Part shown: piece by piece, positions 44,991 through 55,363 of the stretch | Numbering within the stretch: position 1 is the stretch's first letter | How the letters are laid out: the number at the start of each line of letters is the position of its first letter | Source of the DNA: Lucinisca nassula | Taxonomy: Eukaryota; Mollusca; Bivalvia; Lucinida; Lucinidae | DNA: 64,000 nucleotides | NCBI GenBank assembly: GCA_963580285.1 | Contig: OY757020.1 | Coordinates: 98,087,497 to 98,151,496 of the forward strand | Reading direction: 5' to 3' | Made by a program: the position numbers and the translations under genes | The notes under the pieces: model-generated | The model's input: only the letters and a program-made list of their open reading frames with translations | Databases searched by the model: none | What the model was told of the DNA's origin: nothing

Positions 44991-45880
44991 ATGCTGTGGT
45001 CACAAAGATCGGCCGGTACCCGGGGATAGGGGAATCGTGAGTACACCGCTGGTTTTGGCATTTTTTTTCTGACATCGGACAACACCGGTCAAAAAATTTG
45101 TCACACATCATTTACATAAATGGCATCGTCCGGAGGCCGTGCGGAGGCCGTCCGAAAACCGCCTCGTAATAGTACGGCATCTGTTTCCAAAGAGAAATCT
45201 TTTGGGGGCCGGCGAGGCAGTGAATACCGACCGAACATCTAATACTAATCGGCAGATTATCCTATGATGTCCGAGTGATAACCGGCCTATTCACCGGACA
45301 TCGTACGAATATCGCCCGAGTATCCTACGGACAACGAACGATGCTTGTACCAGGCCTGGCCAATTGCCGGGCGATTGCCGGGCGGTGTGATGGAAACGCG
45401 CTATAATGTTGTACACGGCGACTGATGGGGGTTTATATATTCCGCCCGATGTCCGGTTCTAGCCGGCCGGTGACCGGACGATGTTTGTAACATATCTGGT
45501 CCACACCGGTTCAAGCCGATCGGACATCGATGGGTTACTTTCCAATGTGTAAACAGACATCGGCCGGATATCGGCCCATGTCCGGTCCCAAAAATTTCTC
45601 CTCTGAGGCTACATACACCGGCCGATTACCCCTCGATTCCCGACCGGATATCGGACGATACTTAAACGATGTGTGAAGGATATGTGGCCAATTATGAAAA
45701 TGTACGGGACACCGGAGAAATTTTAACTTCGAGTTAAAACTCTTCGGGCACCTCTCCGATGGTGCCTGAGAGCCCCGCCACCGGCCGGCCATGTCTGGAG
45801 TCCGGCCGGGGACCAGGCCAAAATGGCTAAAAATGAATCCGGGTGTACACCCTAAGCCTAATCGGAAGGGATTGTGACCA
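44991..45880. repeat. CCGG- and ATCGG-rich block
   Basis: Locally GC-rich with dense, irregular motifs such as GGCCGGATATCGGCCC, CCGACCGGATATCGGACG and AGCCGGCCGGTGACCGGACG. Many are inverted pairs. There is no regular period, so this is a cluster of related palindromes rather than a simple satellite. Confidence 0.65.
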
Positions 45881-46187
45881 AACCATAAACCATGACAGAA
45901 GTAAGGGCGAGGATTGCGGCATTTAAGCCCCGCAGTGGCATTCTGTTCACTGACCGTTCCCATGTGGTTCTTCTGTCGCGGTTTACTTTTTGTTATGGTT
46001 TGTCTTTGAGTGTGTGTTTTGCATGCATTTTTTTTTTTTGGTTAGCCAATTGGCTACTTTGTGGGAAAGTGACTGTCCTTTTGGCTTTCCGCTATTGGTG
46101 TTTCCATTAGGGTCTAGTTATTTCATGTTTTTTTTTTATTTTTCAAGGGATCTGTGGGTTAATTGCATCGATTCCTGATCACTGCCT
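45881..46187. repeat. Inverted-repeat remnant and SINE-5 fragment
   Basis: AACCATAAACCATGACAGAA (about 45,883) is loosely inverted at TTCTGTCGCGGTTTAC (45,971). About 46,050-46,100 TTTGTGGGAAAGTGACTGTC matches the SINE-5 body at 23,990. Confidence 0.5.
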
Positions 46188-46200
46188 TCACTTCTATTTA

Positions 46201-46362
46201 ATAGAAGCCTCCGTGGTGCAGTGGTTACGCTACTCGCCTGGTAAACCAGGGATCGCAGGATCCATCCCGGGCGTCTCCAGACTTTCGAATGAGTGTTCAA
46301 AACCGAGGTCCCGTCTCCGTATGACCTTAGCTGTTGGTGGGACGTAAAACTCAAACACTCAC
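46201..46362 (+). mobile_element. SINE-4 with 13-bp TSD
   Basis: tRNA-like head CCGTGGTGCAGTGGTTACGC, CTGGTAAACCAGGGATCGCA and a decayed B-box (AGGATCCATCCCG). The tail is TTGGTGGGACGTAAAACTC with CAAACACTCA. TCACTTCTATTTA flanks at 46,188-46,200 and 46,363-46,375. Confidence 0.87.
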
Positions 46363-46517
46363 TCACTTCTATTTATTAATGATTGTTTTGATTGCAGTTA
46401 GTACAGTCCTGGAATTTCATTTTGGAATGGTCTAAAATTAAAATTCAGTTTTTGAAATAGATGTCGGTATGTCTATGGTTATTTGAAATCGATGACAATA
46501 TTCCTACACAGAATATA

Positions 46518-46853
46518 CAGTCAACCCTCTTTATACCGACATTCGTTATAACGGCAAAACTCGTTATAACGACAATTCCAATGAAATGAATTATTAGCTC
46601 AAGTCTTAGCCTCGATTCCGAGCGAAGTGGGCTTCCCTCGGGTTGGAAATGCCCCAATCGAATCCATGGCGTGAAATATTTTTCACCGAGGCGATTCTAA
46701 CAAATGTCTATAACATTTGTTTCTTGGGTTATGATGGGGAAAAGACCTTTTATAACCTATCATACTCCTAACTGGCATTCTTTATAACGGCAAATTCATT
46801 ATAACGGCACAATAATAGGGAAAAAATACTGTCGTTATAACGAGGGTCCTCTG
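46518..46853 (+). mobile_element. pogo/Tigger-type MITE with TA target site
   Basis: 336 bp between TA dinucleotides. The left end CAGTCAACCCTCTTTATACC and the inverse right end TATAACGAGGGTCCTCTG are typical of pogo/Tigger relatives of Tc1/mariner (CAGT start, GTTATAACG subterminal repeats). Internal ATTCGTTATAACGGCA words repeat at both ends. No transposase, so it depends on an enzyme supplied elsewhere. Confidence 0.87.
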
Positions 46854-46939
46854 TACAATTTTCCGTTTTAAATAATCCGTTTTGATTCCAGTCCATGTTA
46901 TATCTTGCCTCTCGGAACAGCAAGAAAAGTTTTCCCTAC

Positions 46940-47157
46940 GGGCCTCCGTGGCCTAGTGGATAAGACCGCTGACTCTTAGTCATTAGGTGTCTCACCGCCG
47001 TAGGTTCGAGCCTCGCTCGGGCCACGTGTGAGACGCCAAGTTCTGCAACGGAAGGTCAGGTGGTTTTTCTCCGGGTACTCCGGTTTTCGCCCACCTCTGA
47101 TTAACGATCAGCTCGATATGAGTGAAATAATCTTGAAAGGGCCGTAAAACCCAAACC

Positions 47158-47184
<27 letters not shown>
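46940..47184 (+). mobile_element. SINE-2, best full-length copy with poly-A tail
   Basis: Head GGGCCTCCGTGGCCTAGTGG (A-box), GCTGACTCTTAGTCATTAGG and B-box GGTTCGAGCC (47,003-47,012). V-type block TTTTTCTCCGGGTACTCCGG. Tail GGGCCGTAAAACCCAAACC then about 27 A. The pol III promoter boxes look intact. Confidence 0.92.
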
Positions 47185-47188
<4 letters not shown>

Positions 47189-48184
47189 TCCCTTACAACC
47201 CTGAAACCCGGTCCAGATACTTATGCAAACAGTGTAAATCCTGACGTGATGGCTCTGAGCAATCTAATCGGGATATATATTGCGTACCATAAAATGGGCG
47301 TACCCATCAAACTTCATTGATGGAAGAGTGCACTCGTGAATCTCACGGGTGGGCGGATTTGAGGGTAAAGAAATCAAAGCATTGGCAGCACTGTTTGACC
47401 GATTGACTCAGAGCGCTGGTTGTGTAAAATGGCCGTGGACTTGAACTTTTTCGGTATACCCTTCGGTTCTTGTTCCTAATGCAGACAGTGTAGACCCTGA
47501 TCAGACGCCACATTATGTGACGTCTGATCTGGTCTACACTGTTTGCCAAACCAAACACATGATTCCAGTCCAGATTTTACAGATAACTCTCTTACATGTA
47601 CGCAGCCATCTGACGTCATAGTGGAACACATAACACGGCTTGTTTTAGGTCGATTGGATTGTCAATCGACCCTAAGTTGCTAAGCCGAAAAGCTTTTCCG
47701 TGCTAAAGTACACGTGGCTATCACAGTCTTGTCGGAATAACTATTTTATCGAAATTATTCGCAGTGAGATCAGAGTGTTGCGTAAGATAGTTATATTGGA
47801 ATCAAAGGTTTGGCTTGGCAAAAAATGTAGACCAAGACCAGACGCCACAGAACGCGGCATTTGATCAAGATATACACTAACTGCTTAAAGTAACATATTT
47901 TTAAGGTTAAAATAAACATTGACCCAAAATTATTATAAGCATAGACCAAGTTACTATTAATGATTTGAAAGAAATCCAATTAACCTATTTATAGACTAAG
48001 GTATTACTAATTAAATGCATAAGAACACAGAACACATGTTTTTTTTTTTTTTTTTTTTTCTTTTCATTGTTTAACTGCAGTTCTGTTCCGAAGTTAGCAG
48101 ACAGCTTTTACGAGCTTTTACGTCTCTTACCAGACTGAAATATCATGCGGGTAGAAGTTGTATGGATACTAATGCCTAGAAGGG
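47185..48184. other. Non-coding; two GATCAGACGCC hairpins
   Basis: Hairpins at 47,488-47,556 (GACCCTGATCAGACGCCACA with GTGACGTCTGATCTGGTC) and 47,822-47,885. Part of 47,650-47,880 is a diverged relative of 24,480-24,725. Poly-T at 48,038-48,060. No gene. Confidence 0.55.
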
Positions 48185-48315
48185 ACATGCGATGTGCGAA
48201 CAAGATAATATCTTCTACGCACAACTTAATATCTCGAGCGCACAAGATCTTGTGCGGACAGCATTATATTTTGTGAACACAACTTATTAGCTTGTTTGTA
48301 CAAGATAATATCTTT
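48185..48315. repeat. Short block of the 21-22 bp minisatellite
   Basis: Units such as GTGCGAACAAGATAATATCT and CACAACTTAATATCTCGAGC match the array at 33,744-34,325, 14 kb away. Confidence 0.8.
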
Positions 48316-48944
48316 AATCATGGTCTTTGGTTCCTCGGGGCTTTTTAAACAATAAACATTGAAAATCGGTGTTTTCTCGGGGTTTAAGTAAGGATTTCTT
48401 CGTTCATACGCATTATAGGGTTGAAATATCGCTTTATGGTCGAATATCAAAATTGCAATGTGTCCGAATCATTTTGTCCCCTAAAGGGTTTCCTGGGAGG
48501 TTCTTCTGTCGTGGTTTATTAAAGTCAGTATAGTTCGTTTTTGAATAAAAAAAAATCCTGGTTGATAGTTATATCCCGATTCTGTGCCGCGGTTGATATT
48601 CGTATGTGGTAACATTTTTCACCATCACCTTCTCATACGCGATCTTCGTAAAATATATTATAAAACAGATATTAATCTACGTATTAATCTACGTATAAAA
48701 AGGGAGAAGGCAGTCAACTCTTATTTTTCTTTTTACTAAAATATGTGTTTTGAATTGATACGGGATGACTAAAATCAACCCTTACATAACGATGCATGTG
48801 AATATAAAATGTGTGGTGAGAAGAGTTGGATATTTTAGTTAAAGTCTTAAAACAGTGAACTACTTTTGCTTTATATCATCCTGAAACGGTGGATCTACAA
48901 TTTATATAAGATACGGGGTGTTTCAATTTCACCATTTTTATACC
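48316..48944. other. No recognisable gene
   Basis: Unassigned sequence; ACGTATTAATCTACGTAT is a small palindromic stretch near 48,680. Confidence 0.45.
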
Positions 48945-49505
48945 CCAATCACAAAGTGGGGAGGGGCATATAGGTTTGCCCTTGTCCGTATTATATACGC
49001 ACGTACGTACGTACGTCGGTACGTCACATTTTGTAGTAATATTCCTGCCTCCGCAACTCCTCCTACAGTATTTGATGCAGGGCATAGAAACTTGCAACAC
49101 TTTTAAGACACATTGGACATGTGCATAAAGGAAACAGGATCCCGATCCAGCCCCTAATTTTAGAATTATGTTCCCTTGAAAAACTTAATCATTTTGTAGA
49201 CTGGGAGGTTAAATAGTAAAGTTCGTGTCTCCGCAACTCCTCCTACAGTATTTGATGCAGGGCATTGGAACTTGCAACACAGTTCAGACATGCATTGAAC
49301 ATGTGCATAAAAGAAACAGGATTCTAATCCCCGCATAATTGCTGAATTATGTCCCCTAGAACGACAATTATTTTGGCCATATCAGAATGTTAAATATATT
49401 GTGCTGTTCGTGTCCCCACGACTCCACCTACAGTATTTGATGCATCACACTGAAACTTGTAACACAGTTCAGACATGCAATGAACATGTGCATAAAGGAA
49501 AGCCT
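48945..49505 (+). mobile_element. Tandem-array element, three units of about 185 bp
   Basis: ACCCCAATCACAAAGTGGGG opens it, then CGCACGTACGTACGTACGTC. Units containing CTCCTCCTACAGTATTTGAT and ACATGTGCATAAAGGAAACA start near 49,040, 49,226 and 49,410; the third is cut short at about 49,505. Same architecture as the two other tandem-array elements but different unit sequence. Confidence 0.78.
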
Positions 49506-49544
49506 GGGAAGGCTTTGTTCTTCTAAGTCATGTGATGTGTGGGG

Positions 49545-49612
49545 TTTATGTCCAAAAACATCTAAAGGTCATACGGAGACTGGACCTCGGTTTAAAGTCT
49601 CGTAAAATGTTA
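49545..49612 (+). mobile_element. SINE-4-like fragment
   Basis: CATCTAAAGGTCATACGGAG and ACTGGACCTCGGTTTAAAGT resemble SINE-4 internal sequence in inverse. Confidence 0.5.
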
Positions 49613-49694
49613 ATGCAAATTTAGATTGGACGACATGGCATGTTTGTTTCTTTTTGGATATCAATAGCCTAGACAACACTATCCAGGATCCGAG

Positions 49695-49922
49695 GTTATA
49701 TTTTTTTATCTCACCTGAGCATGAAATTGGTCCTGCTCACAAATTTTAAAATGCCAACAATGTTGGCATTTTAAACAAATTTTAAAATTTGTGAGCAGGA
49801 CACATGTCATTCTCTGCTATCTGAGAAAGGAAAATCGCTCAACTTCTTAGTATTTTAATTTTTATGAGCACCACAAGTTTCATGCTCAGCTGAGTTGAGC
49901 ATAAAAAAGTTTTATAACCTGG
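49695..49922. mobile_element. Palindromic MITE with nested hairpin
   Basis: Ends AGGTTATATTTTTTTATCTC and the inverse near GCATAAAAAAGTTTTATAACCT, subterminal TGAGCATGAAA / TTTCATGCTCA, and a hairpin at 49,731-49,800 in which GTCCTGCTCACAAATTTTAA pairs with its complement around AACAATGTTGGC. Confidence 0.8.
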
Positions 49923-50126
49923 GGGCCAGGTCACCTTCTTCCTGAGCAGGCTTTTGTCATACTGTACATACATTATATATATTTCATAGTCGTTTAGGTG
50001 TGCTGATGAAGCGTAAAGTAGCTAGTCTACCCCTCCCCCGCCCTCACACACACACAAAAAAAATAATAATAATAAATTAAAATAAAATAAAAATGAAAAC
50101 TTCACATATTTCAGTTCTATTGTGTT
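49923..50126. other. Short unassigned spacer
   Basis: Contains an A-rich stretch at 50,055-50,095. Confidence 0.4.
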
Positions 50127-50250
50127 TTGTTTGTTTCGGTTGAGCTTTAACCTCCCAACACTAGTTAGGTCTTTTTGAGACGCTCTTCCAATTTCGTAGG
50201 ACTCACCGGATATTGGGATGAAATGACTTCTCGAGCCCTGCTGCCCAAAC
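50127..50250 (-). mobile_element. SINE-1 3' fragment
   Basis: TTTTGTTTGTTTCGGTTGAG, CCAACACTAGTTAGGTC and TTGGGATGAAATGACTTCTC match the inverted 3' half. Confidence 0.7.
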
Positions 50251-50529
50251 AGACTATTCACATGCAACGTCAAAACTTATTTTCTCTGAGAAATAGTAAT
50301 AAAAAGAAAGAAAATAAAATATATTTGAAACTGACGCCGGCAAACGTCCTGATTGGCAGTTAAAGGGGATAAACCAACATTTGAAACCTCATATTTCTTT
50401 CCCGTAAATTCGAACAGTAAAGGACAGATGAATTGGCATGCCATTTGAAATTATACCCTCTAATATTAGAGAGGAAGACAGCATTTGAAAAATCTTGCCC
50501 GCCCGCTAAGGTGTAGTCACCCACATCCT
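50251..50529. other. No recognisable gene
   Basis: Nothing recognised. Confidence 0.4.
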
Positions 50530-51640
50530 ATGTTTGAGACCAAAAATAAGGAAAATAAGGTATTGGTATTCCCATGCAAACTCTCCTTGTACTTAAAGTG
50601 GGGTTAACAACGGGGCCCATAGTCCTTGGGGTAAAAGCGATAACTCCTAATGTCGGAGTCTCATAACTCTGCGGTTCGATCCTAACTCGGGCCACGTGAA
50701 ATGTCAACGGAAGGTCAGGTGGTGTTTCTACGGGTACTCCGGTTTTTGCCCACTTCTGATAAACGATGGCTTCGCAATAAATGAAATATATTGAAAGGGC
50801 CATAAAACCAAATCAAACACAAATGGGATTTATAAGGTCGTTCACAACTGAGGCAATTCTTACGTGTACCTACAACCATTATATAGGGAATAGCGGAGTT
50901 TACGAAGATCTACAGTATTGCTCGTATTTCTGTCGATAAACCCCATCATGTAGATAAAGTTGGATTTACCAGGGCTTTATAAAGGCCTCAAAGGGCAGCA
51001 GTGTCTCAAATGGATGAATTATTCGTTACCCTAGACAAATGTGAAAAATATCAGAAAATTTGTATCTGAAAATTTTTTTTTTGCGTGGAAAAATATTTGG
51101 ACAAGCCTGCTTTCGTTATGGTAGAAAAAAATGAAGCTTTACTTTCCTGAAGAAGCCCAAAGCTCTCATCGTCTTTACAAGCCCATACGCTGAACTATCT
51201 TATAAACACCACTTTATATAGGTAAATCTTTCGATAAAATGGGTATCAATAGTATCCGTTTCGTTCTAAAAATATTGAGCGTGGGTAGTTGTTAGAACCG
51301 CCTCATTGAGGCAAACGTCTATATCCAGAAAAGAAAAATAAAACTAAAGCGATTCGTTTGAAGAGGTATGAAATGCAACATCATAGCTACGAATGTCGTT
51401 ATGGATTGCATTGGTATCCAGAACATTTCCTTTATACGGATGTGCGATAGAGATTAATGGATTAGTTGTCTTATACTTAGGTTCTTTTCTGATATCGGTC
51501 GGTAGTGCAGTTCTCAGCTACATGTAATGATCAGGTGCAGCGATAACGTCTCCCAAATGGCAATTATCCCATCAGTTACCTACAAATAAGTTACAATGAC
51601 ATGATCTGAGATTACCATGAAATCCGAGAAGTGCATATGT
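50530..51640 (+). repeat. Old segmental duplication, copy B
   Basis: Same order of landmarks as 41,880-43,920 and includes a SINE-2 at 50,612-50,820 in the equivalent position. It lacks the SINE-3 of copy A. CGTGGGTAGTTGTTAGAACC at 51,281 matches 43,535. Confidence 0.78.
50612..50820 (+). mobile_element. SINE-2, diverged
   Basis: GGGGCCCATAGTCCTTGGGG head, GGTTCGATCCTAACTCGGG B-box region, CGGAAGGTCAGGTGGTGTTT body, GGGCCATAAAACCAAATC tail. Ancestral to the duplication. Confidence 0.82.
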
Positions 51641-51895
51641 TTGCGATGCTACAAAAAATGCTGTGTTTTCTTCTTATTCTTTTTTTTCTTCTTCTTCTCC
51701 TTCTTCTGCTTAGAAGCCTCCGTGGTGCAGTGGTTACGCTACTCGCCTTGTAAACCAGGGATCGCAGGATTGAAGAAAGATAATAATCAGATATGAAATC
51801 GAAATAAACGCAGGGTAAATGTAATTATTTTGAGTAAAATTTAACCCATTTGTACCAGAAACCCCAAAACGGTTATCCTGCCTGGCCAACAGTGC
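51641..51895. repeat. Pyrimidine run and SINE-4 head fragment
   Basis: A CTT-rich run (51,668-51,708) is followed by GAAGCCTCCGTGGTGCAGTG to CCAGGGATCGCAGGAT (51,713-51,770), the SINE-4 head without its tail. Confidence 0.7.
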
Positions 51896-51958
51896 AGGCC
51901 CAGATCAGACATCACAGAACGCGGCGTCTGATCAGGGCCTCCGCAGTTTGCTTAAAGT
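51896..51958. repeat. GATCAGACATC hairpin
   Basis: AGGCCCAGATCAGACATCAC pairs with GCGGCGTCTGATCAGGGCCT. Member of the dispersed hairpin class. Confidence 0.8.
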
Positions 51959-52140
51959 TAAGTCATTTTCAAAATATTTTTTGAAGAAAACACAACCTGT
52001 CACCCCTAAATTTTGAAATGGACTCCTGCTATATATAAGGAGGAAGATTCCATTGGGTACTAAAAGGGGCTAAAGCAAATAATAATTATGATCGATGTAA
52101 CGGTCTATTTCCCTGTTCTTGTTTTCATTTTTCGGAGACA
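51959..52140. other. Short unassigned spacer
   Basis: No feature seen. Confidence 0.4.
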
Positions 52141-52290
52141 CTGTAATATTTTGAGGTAGGATGACAAGTTCTGCAACGGATTGACAAGTATTTTTCTCTC
52201 CAATACTCCGGTTTGCGGCCAACTCCAATTAATGATCAGCTCAAACAAGTCAAATAGTATAAAAATGCCGAAAATCCAAAACCACCACCA
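52141..52290 (+). mobile_element. SINE-2 3' fragment, diverged
   Basis: ACAAGTTCTGCAACGGATTG, TTTTTCTCTCCAATACTCCG and ATTAATGATCAGCTCAAAC align to the SINE-2 body. The head is absent. Confidence 0.7.
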
Positions 52291-52689
52291 AAGTTGTAAA
52301 CGCACTGCATAATTACGCTTCGAAGGAGAACATTTTCCAAACTGTTATCTTTTGCTGCGTAATGTGGCCGTCACAACAAGAAATCGATACCACCCACAGC
52401 TAAATGAGTTTTGTTGTCGGGTGTTATATATACTACAGGTACGTTTACGAGGTGATATATATTCTTATCTTGAAGTTAAATACACTCTTGTGCTAACCGA
52501 CACAAGGGAGACTACCGTGAAACCCCATATATATATAATCGCTACAAAACCGTGTTGCTAGCCAACAACCTAGGGAAAGTAAACTCGATGCCCTGAATCC
52601 ACTGCAGGGCATGAGAAAATGCGGGGTGGTATGAACACCCCGCAATTTTTTCACACCCCACAAAAAAGGTTTTATATAGAAAAACACCC
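52291..52689. other. No recognisable gene
   Basis: Includes a GC-rich hairpin, TGCGGGGTGGTATGAACACC CCGC, at about 52,619-52,643. No coding support. Confidence 0.45.
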
Positions 52690-53068
52690 CGTATCTGGCA
52701 ACTTTCTTAGTATATATATATATATGTATAATATATACATGCCTCATATCTGGGTTGGTATTGTTGGGCTCTATATATGTTTAATATATATATGCCTCAT
52801 ATCTGGGTTAACATTTTCTACCACTTAACTAGGTAAAAAATGTATAGATATAGAGATCAACGATATCGGGCTTGCGTAATGGAACTAAACAAAACACATA
52901 AAACGAAGGATTTACATTTTCGTGAACATTATGGTTGTGGGGCGACATATATAAATTGCAATGTGGGGCTTTATATATATATAGTATATATGCCTCATAT
53001 CTCGGTTAAAATTTTGCGCCACTTATCTCGGTTTAGACACGACCACCCCATATCATGACCAATTTCTA
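52690..53068 (-). repeat. Repeat X, inverted copy beside the retrotransposon
   Basis: Near-identical inverse of 23,119-23,430. The plus-strand frame 52,840-53,058 and the minus-strand frame 23,128-23,346 differ at only a few residues. The 25-mer at 52,879-52,903 is repeated inverted at 53,083-53,107, inside the Ty3 coding end. Confidence 0.85.
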
Positions 53069-55363
53069 TATATATATATATATTTTATGTGTTTTGTTTA
53101 GTTCCATGTGGCGTTTCCTATACTCATCCCTTTTAAATGTCTTATCACATATCTCACACTTGACCATTTTCTCAGCACTTGACTTTGCACAACTCAGCAC
53201 ATGTTCTTCAAAGCTCTGGCCTGTTGGAACCTTGTCCTTGCAAACCGGGCAAATAATCTTTGCTGCAGAAACAGTCGGCTGGGTGCGTGGTGTTTGCTTA
53301 GTTTTCGCCCTTTCACACCTGCAAATAGAAAAGACATAATCTTTAAGCCACTCTGGTTTTCTAACTTTCCTCCCCCTTATGGTATGCTGCTCTTCTTCTT
53401 CTCCTTCTGCAACTTCTGTTTCCTTAATTTCCTGCCCCATGTCTTGTCCATCATGTGGCAAACTTTGCACTTCGTCTGTATTTAATACCTCTGTCTGAGC
53501 CATTTCTTCGCCTCTCAGTATCTGACTCTTGGTCTTCATCATTCTATCTGCATGAATGACTTGTATTGATCCGTTCCTTCCGCAATTTACTTTGTACAAT
53601 ACATCGCATATTTTCCCCTTTACTTCAAAGGGACCTTTCCAAAACATTGTGAATTTGGGTGAACATCCAACTCTTTTGACAGGAAATAAAACATAAACTT
53701 GTTCTCCAGCAGCAAATGTCTCGTAAGATAGTGAAGTATCATGATATCTTTTCTGTCGCAAAATTGCCATGCCTGTGTGTGCTCTCACGAACTTATAAGC
53801 ATTTTCCATTTGTTCTTGAAGTTCCCAGACCCACTGGTTTGGCGGTATGGCTTTGATACCAGCTGGCATATCAAATACTAATTCTATGGGTGTCGTCGTT
53901 TCTCGTCCCAGCATCATTTTGTTTGGGCTTATGCCAGTGGTCTCATGCTCTGCTGCTCTATAGGCCATCATTACGAAGGGAAGTTGTTTGTCCCAGTTTC
54001 TATGATTCTCATCCACAAATGCACTGAGCATAGTACATAAAGTACGGTTGAATCTTTCCACCATTCCGTCGGATTCTGGGTGGTATGGTGTAGTCTGAGT
54101 CTTTTCAATTTGTAACAGTCGGCACATTTCTTTGAACAATTTACTGACGAACTGTCTTCCTTGATCCGAATGTATTTTCCTTGGCACACCGTAACGGGAA
54201 ATAACTTCTTTCACCATGATCTCATCCACTGTAGATGCTTCCATGTTTTGCATTGGGAAGCTTTCAGTCCATTTTGTAAAATAGTCTGCTACGACTAATA
54301 TATACTTATTCCCACTTTCGGTTTGGGGTAGCTCTCCAAGGATATCTACTGCAATCCTCTCCATTGGATACCCACTTCTGGTTATGACCATTGGTGCCTT
54401 CTTTGTTCTGCTAGGGCCTTTCCGTCTTGCACAAGTTTCACAGCCATTCACATATGTTCTGACATCATTTTGTAAACCTGGCCAATAAAATCGTTGTCTT
54501 ACTTTCCATAATGTCTTCTTTATTCCGAGATGCCCTGATGATTTTACGTCATGTGAGAAATTTAAAACTGTTCTTCTTTGCTTAAGGGGAATAACCACCT
54601 GCCAGTTGATTTGATCAGTTTCAAGAATGTCCCATCTTCTGACTAACAGGTTGTCTCTCACAGCTAGTCTTTCCCACTGGCTCCATAAGGATCTGAGAAA
54701 GTAGCTTCTGTCCATAATATCTTTTGAGTCAGGTCGAGCCCCTTTTGTTATCCATTCTTTAACACTTTGTATATCATCGTCCTCGTCCTGTTCTGCTCTA
54801 AGATCCAGTGAGCTCGACTCATTACCCGAAGTGTGTGTCAAAGCTTCAATACGACTTATCCTTAAATTTGGTGATTTCTCCGGCTTTGTACAGTCTAGAC
54901 CACACTGTTTACATATTTGCCTACTTAAACCATCTGCATTTTTGTGAAGTCTTCCGGCTCTATGTTCTATTTTCATATCATATGCCGATAATATTTCGAG
55001 CCACCTAGCAATTTGACCCTCAGGATTCTTGAAATTCATTATCCATTTAAGTGATCCGTGGTCTGTTCGTAGCAGAAACTGCTTCCCATACAGATAGTGT
55101 CTAAAATGTTTTACATAATTAACCACGGCTAAGAGTTCTTTTCGTGTGACGCAATATTGCCTCTCTGATTTCGTTAGAGTGCGACTGGCATAAGCTATGA
55201 CATGCTCCATGCCATCAACTTTTTGTGATAAGACTGTTGCAATGGAAACATTACTTGCGTCTGTATCCAATATGAATGGTTTCTGGAAATCAGGATGCGA
55301 AAGTATTGGCGCTTCTGTCAGCTTCTTTTTCAATGTGTTAAAAGCAGTATTACATTCCTCTGT
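53066..55363 (-). pseudogene. pol: Ty3 pol, distal part: RNase H, integrase, zinc fingers
   Basis: In the same frame as the upstream gag-pol part, separated from it by one TGA. Numbering from the Met at 55,333. RNase H: TDASN (Asp25), KELLAV (Glu66), RTDH (Asp91). Integrase zinc-binding HHCC: His261, His268, Cys298, Cys301. Integrase catalytic core: AVDILG (Asp330), IHSDQG (Asp390) and Glu426, a D,35,E spacing. A GPF/Y module lies near 566-582 (WKGPFEV). The last 70 residues carry two unusual zinc-finger-like motifs: CPVC with His711 and Cys715, and CEIC with His742 and His749. The final residues IYIYI come from the abutting (AT)n tract, so the natural C-terminus is lost. No methionine start is expected, since translation would come through from gag. 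Confidence 0.92.

Noticed and set aside
45535..45963. 142-residue minus-strand frame
   Set aside because: Lies in the CCGG-rich block where stop codons are rare by composition; no domain seen.
46940..47012. tRNA-Lys gene
   Set aside because: The acceptor stem does not close, and the sequence continues into a SINE body with a poly-A tail; other copies have the same body.
52617..52660. GC stem followed by T-run resembling a rho-independent terminator
   Set aside because: Bacterial terminator logic does not apply in this repeat-rich eukaryotic sequence.
52840..53058. Short gene conserved with 23,128-23,346
   Set aside because: Similarity reflects DNA-level identity of repeat X, and most of the frame is AT-repeat. 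Only the ELNKTHK link to the Ty3 end is noteworthy.
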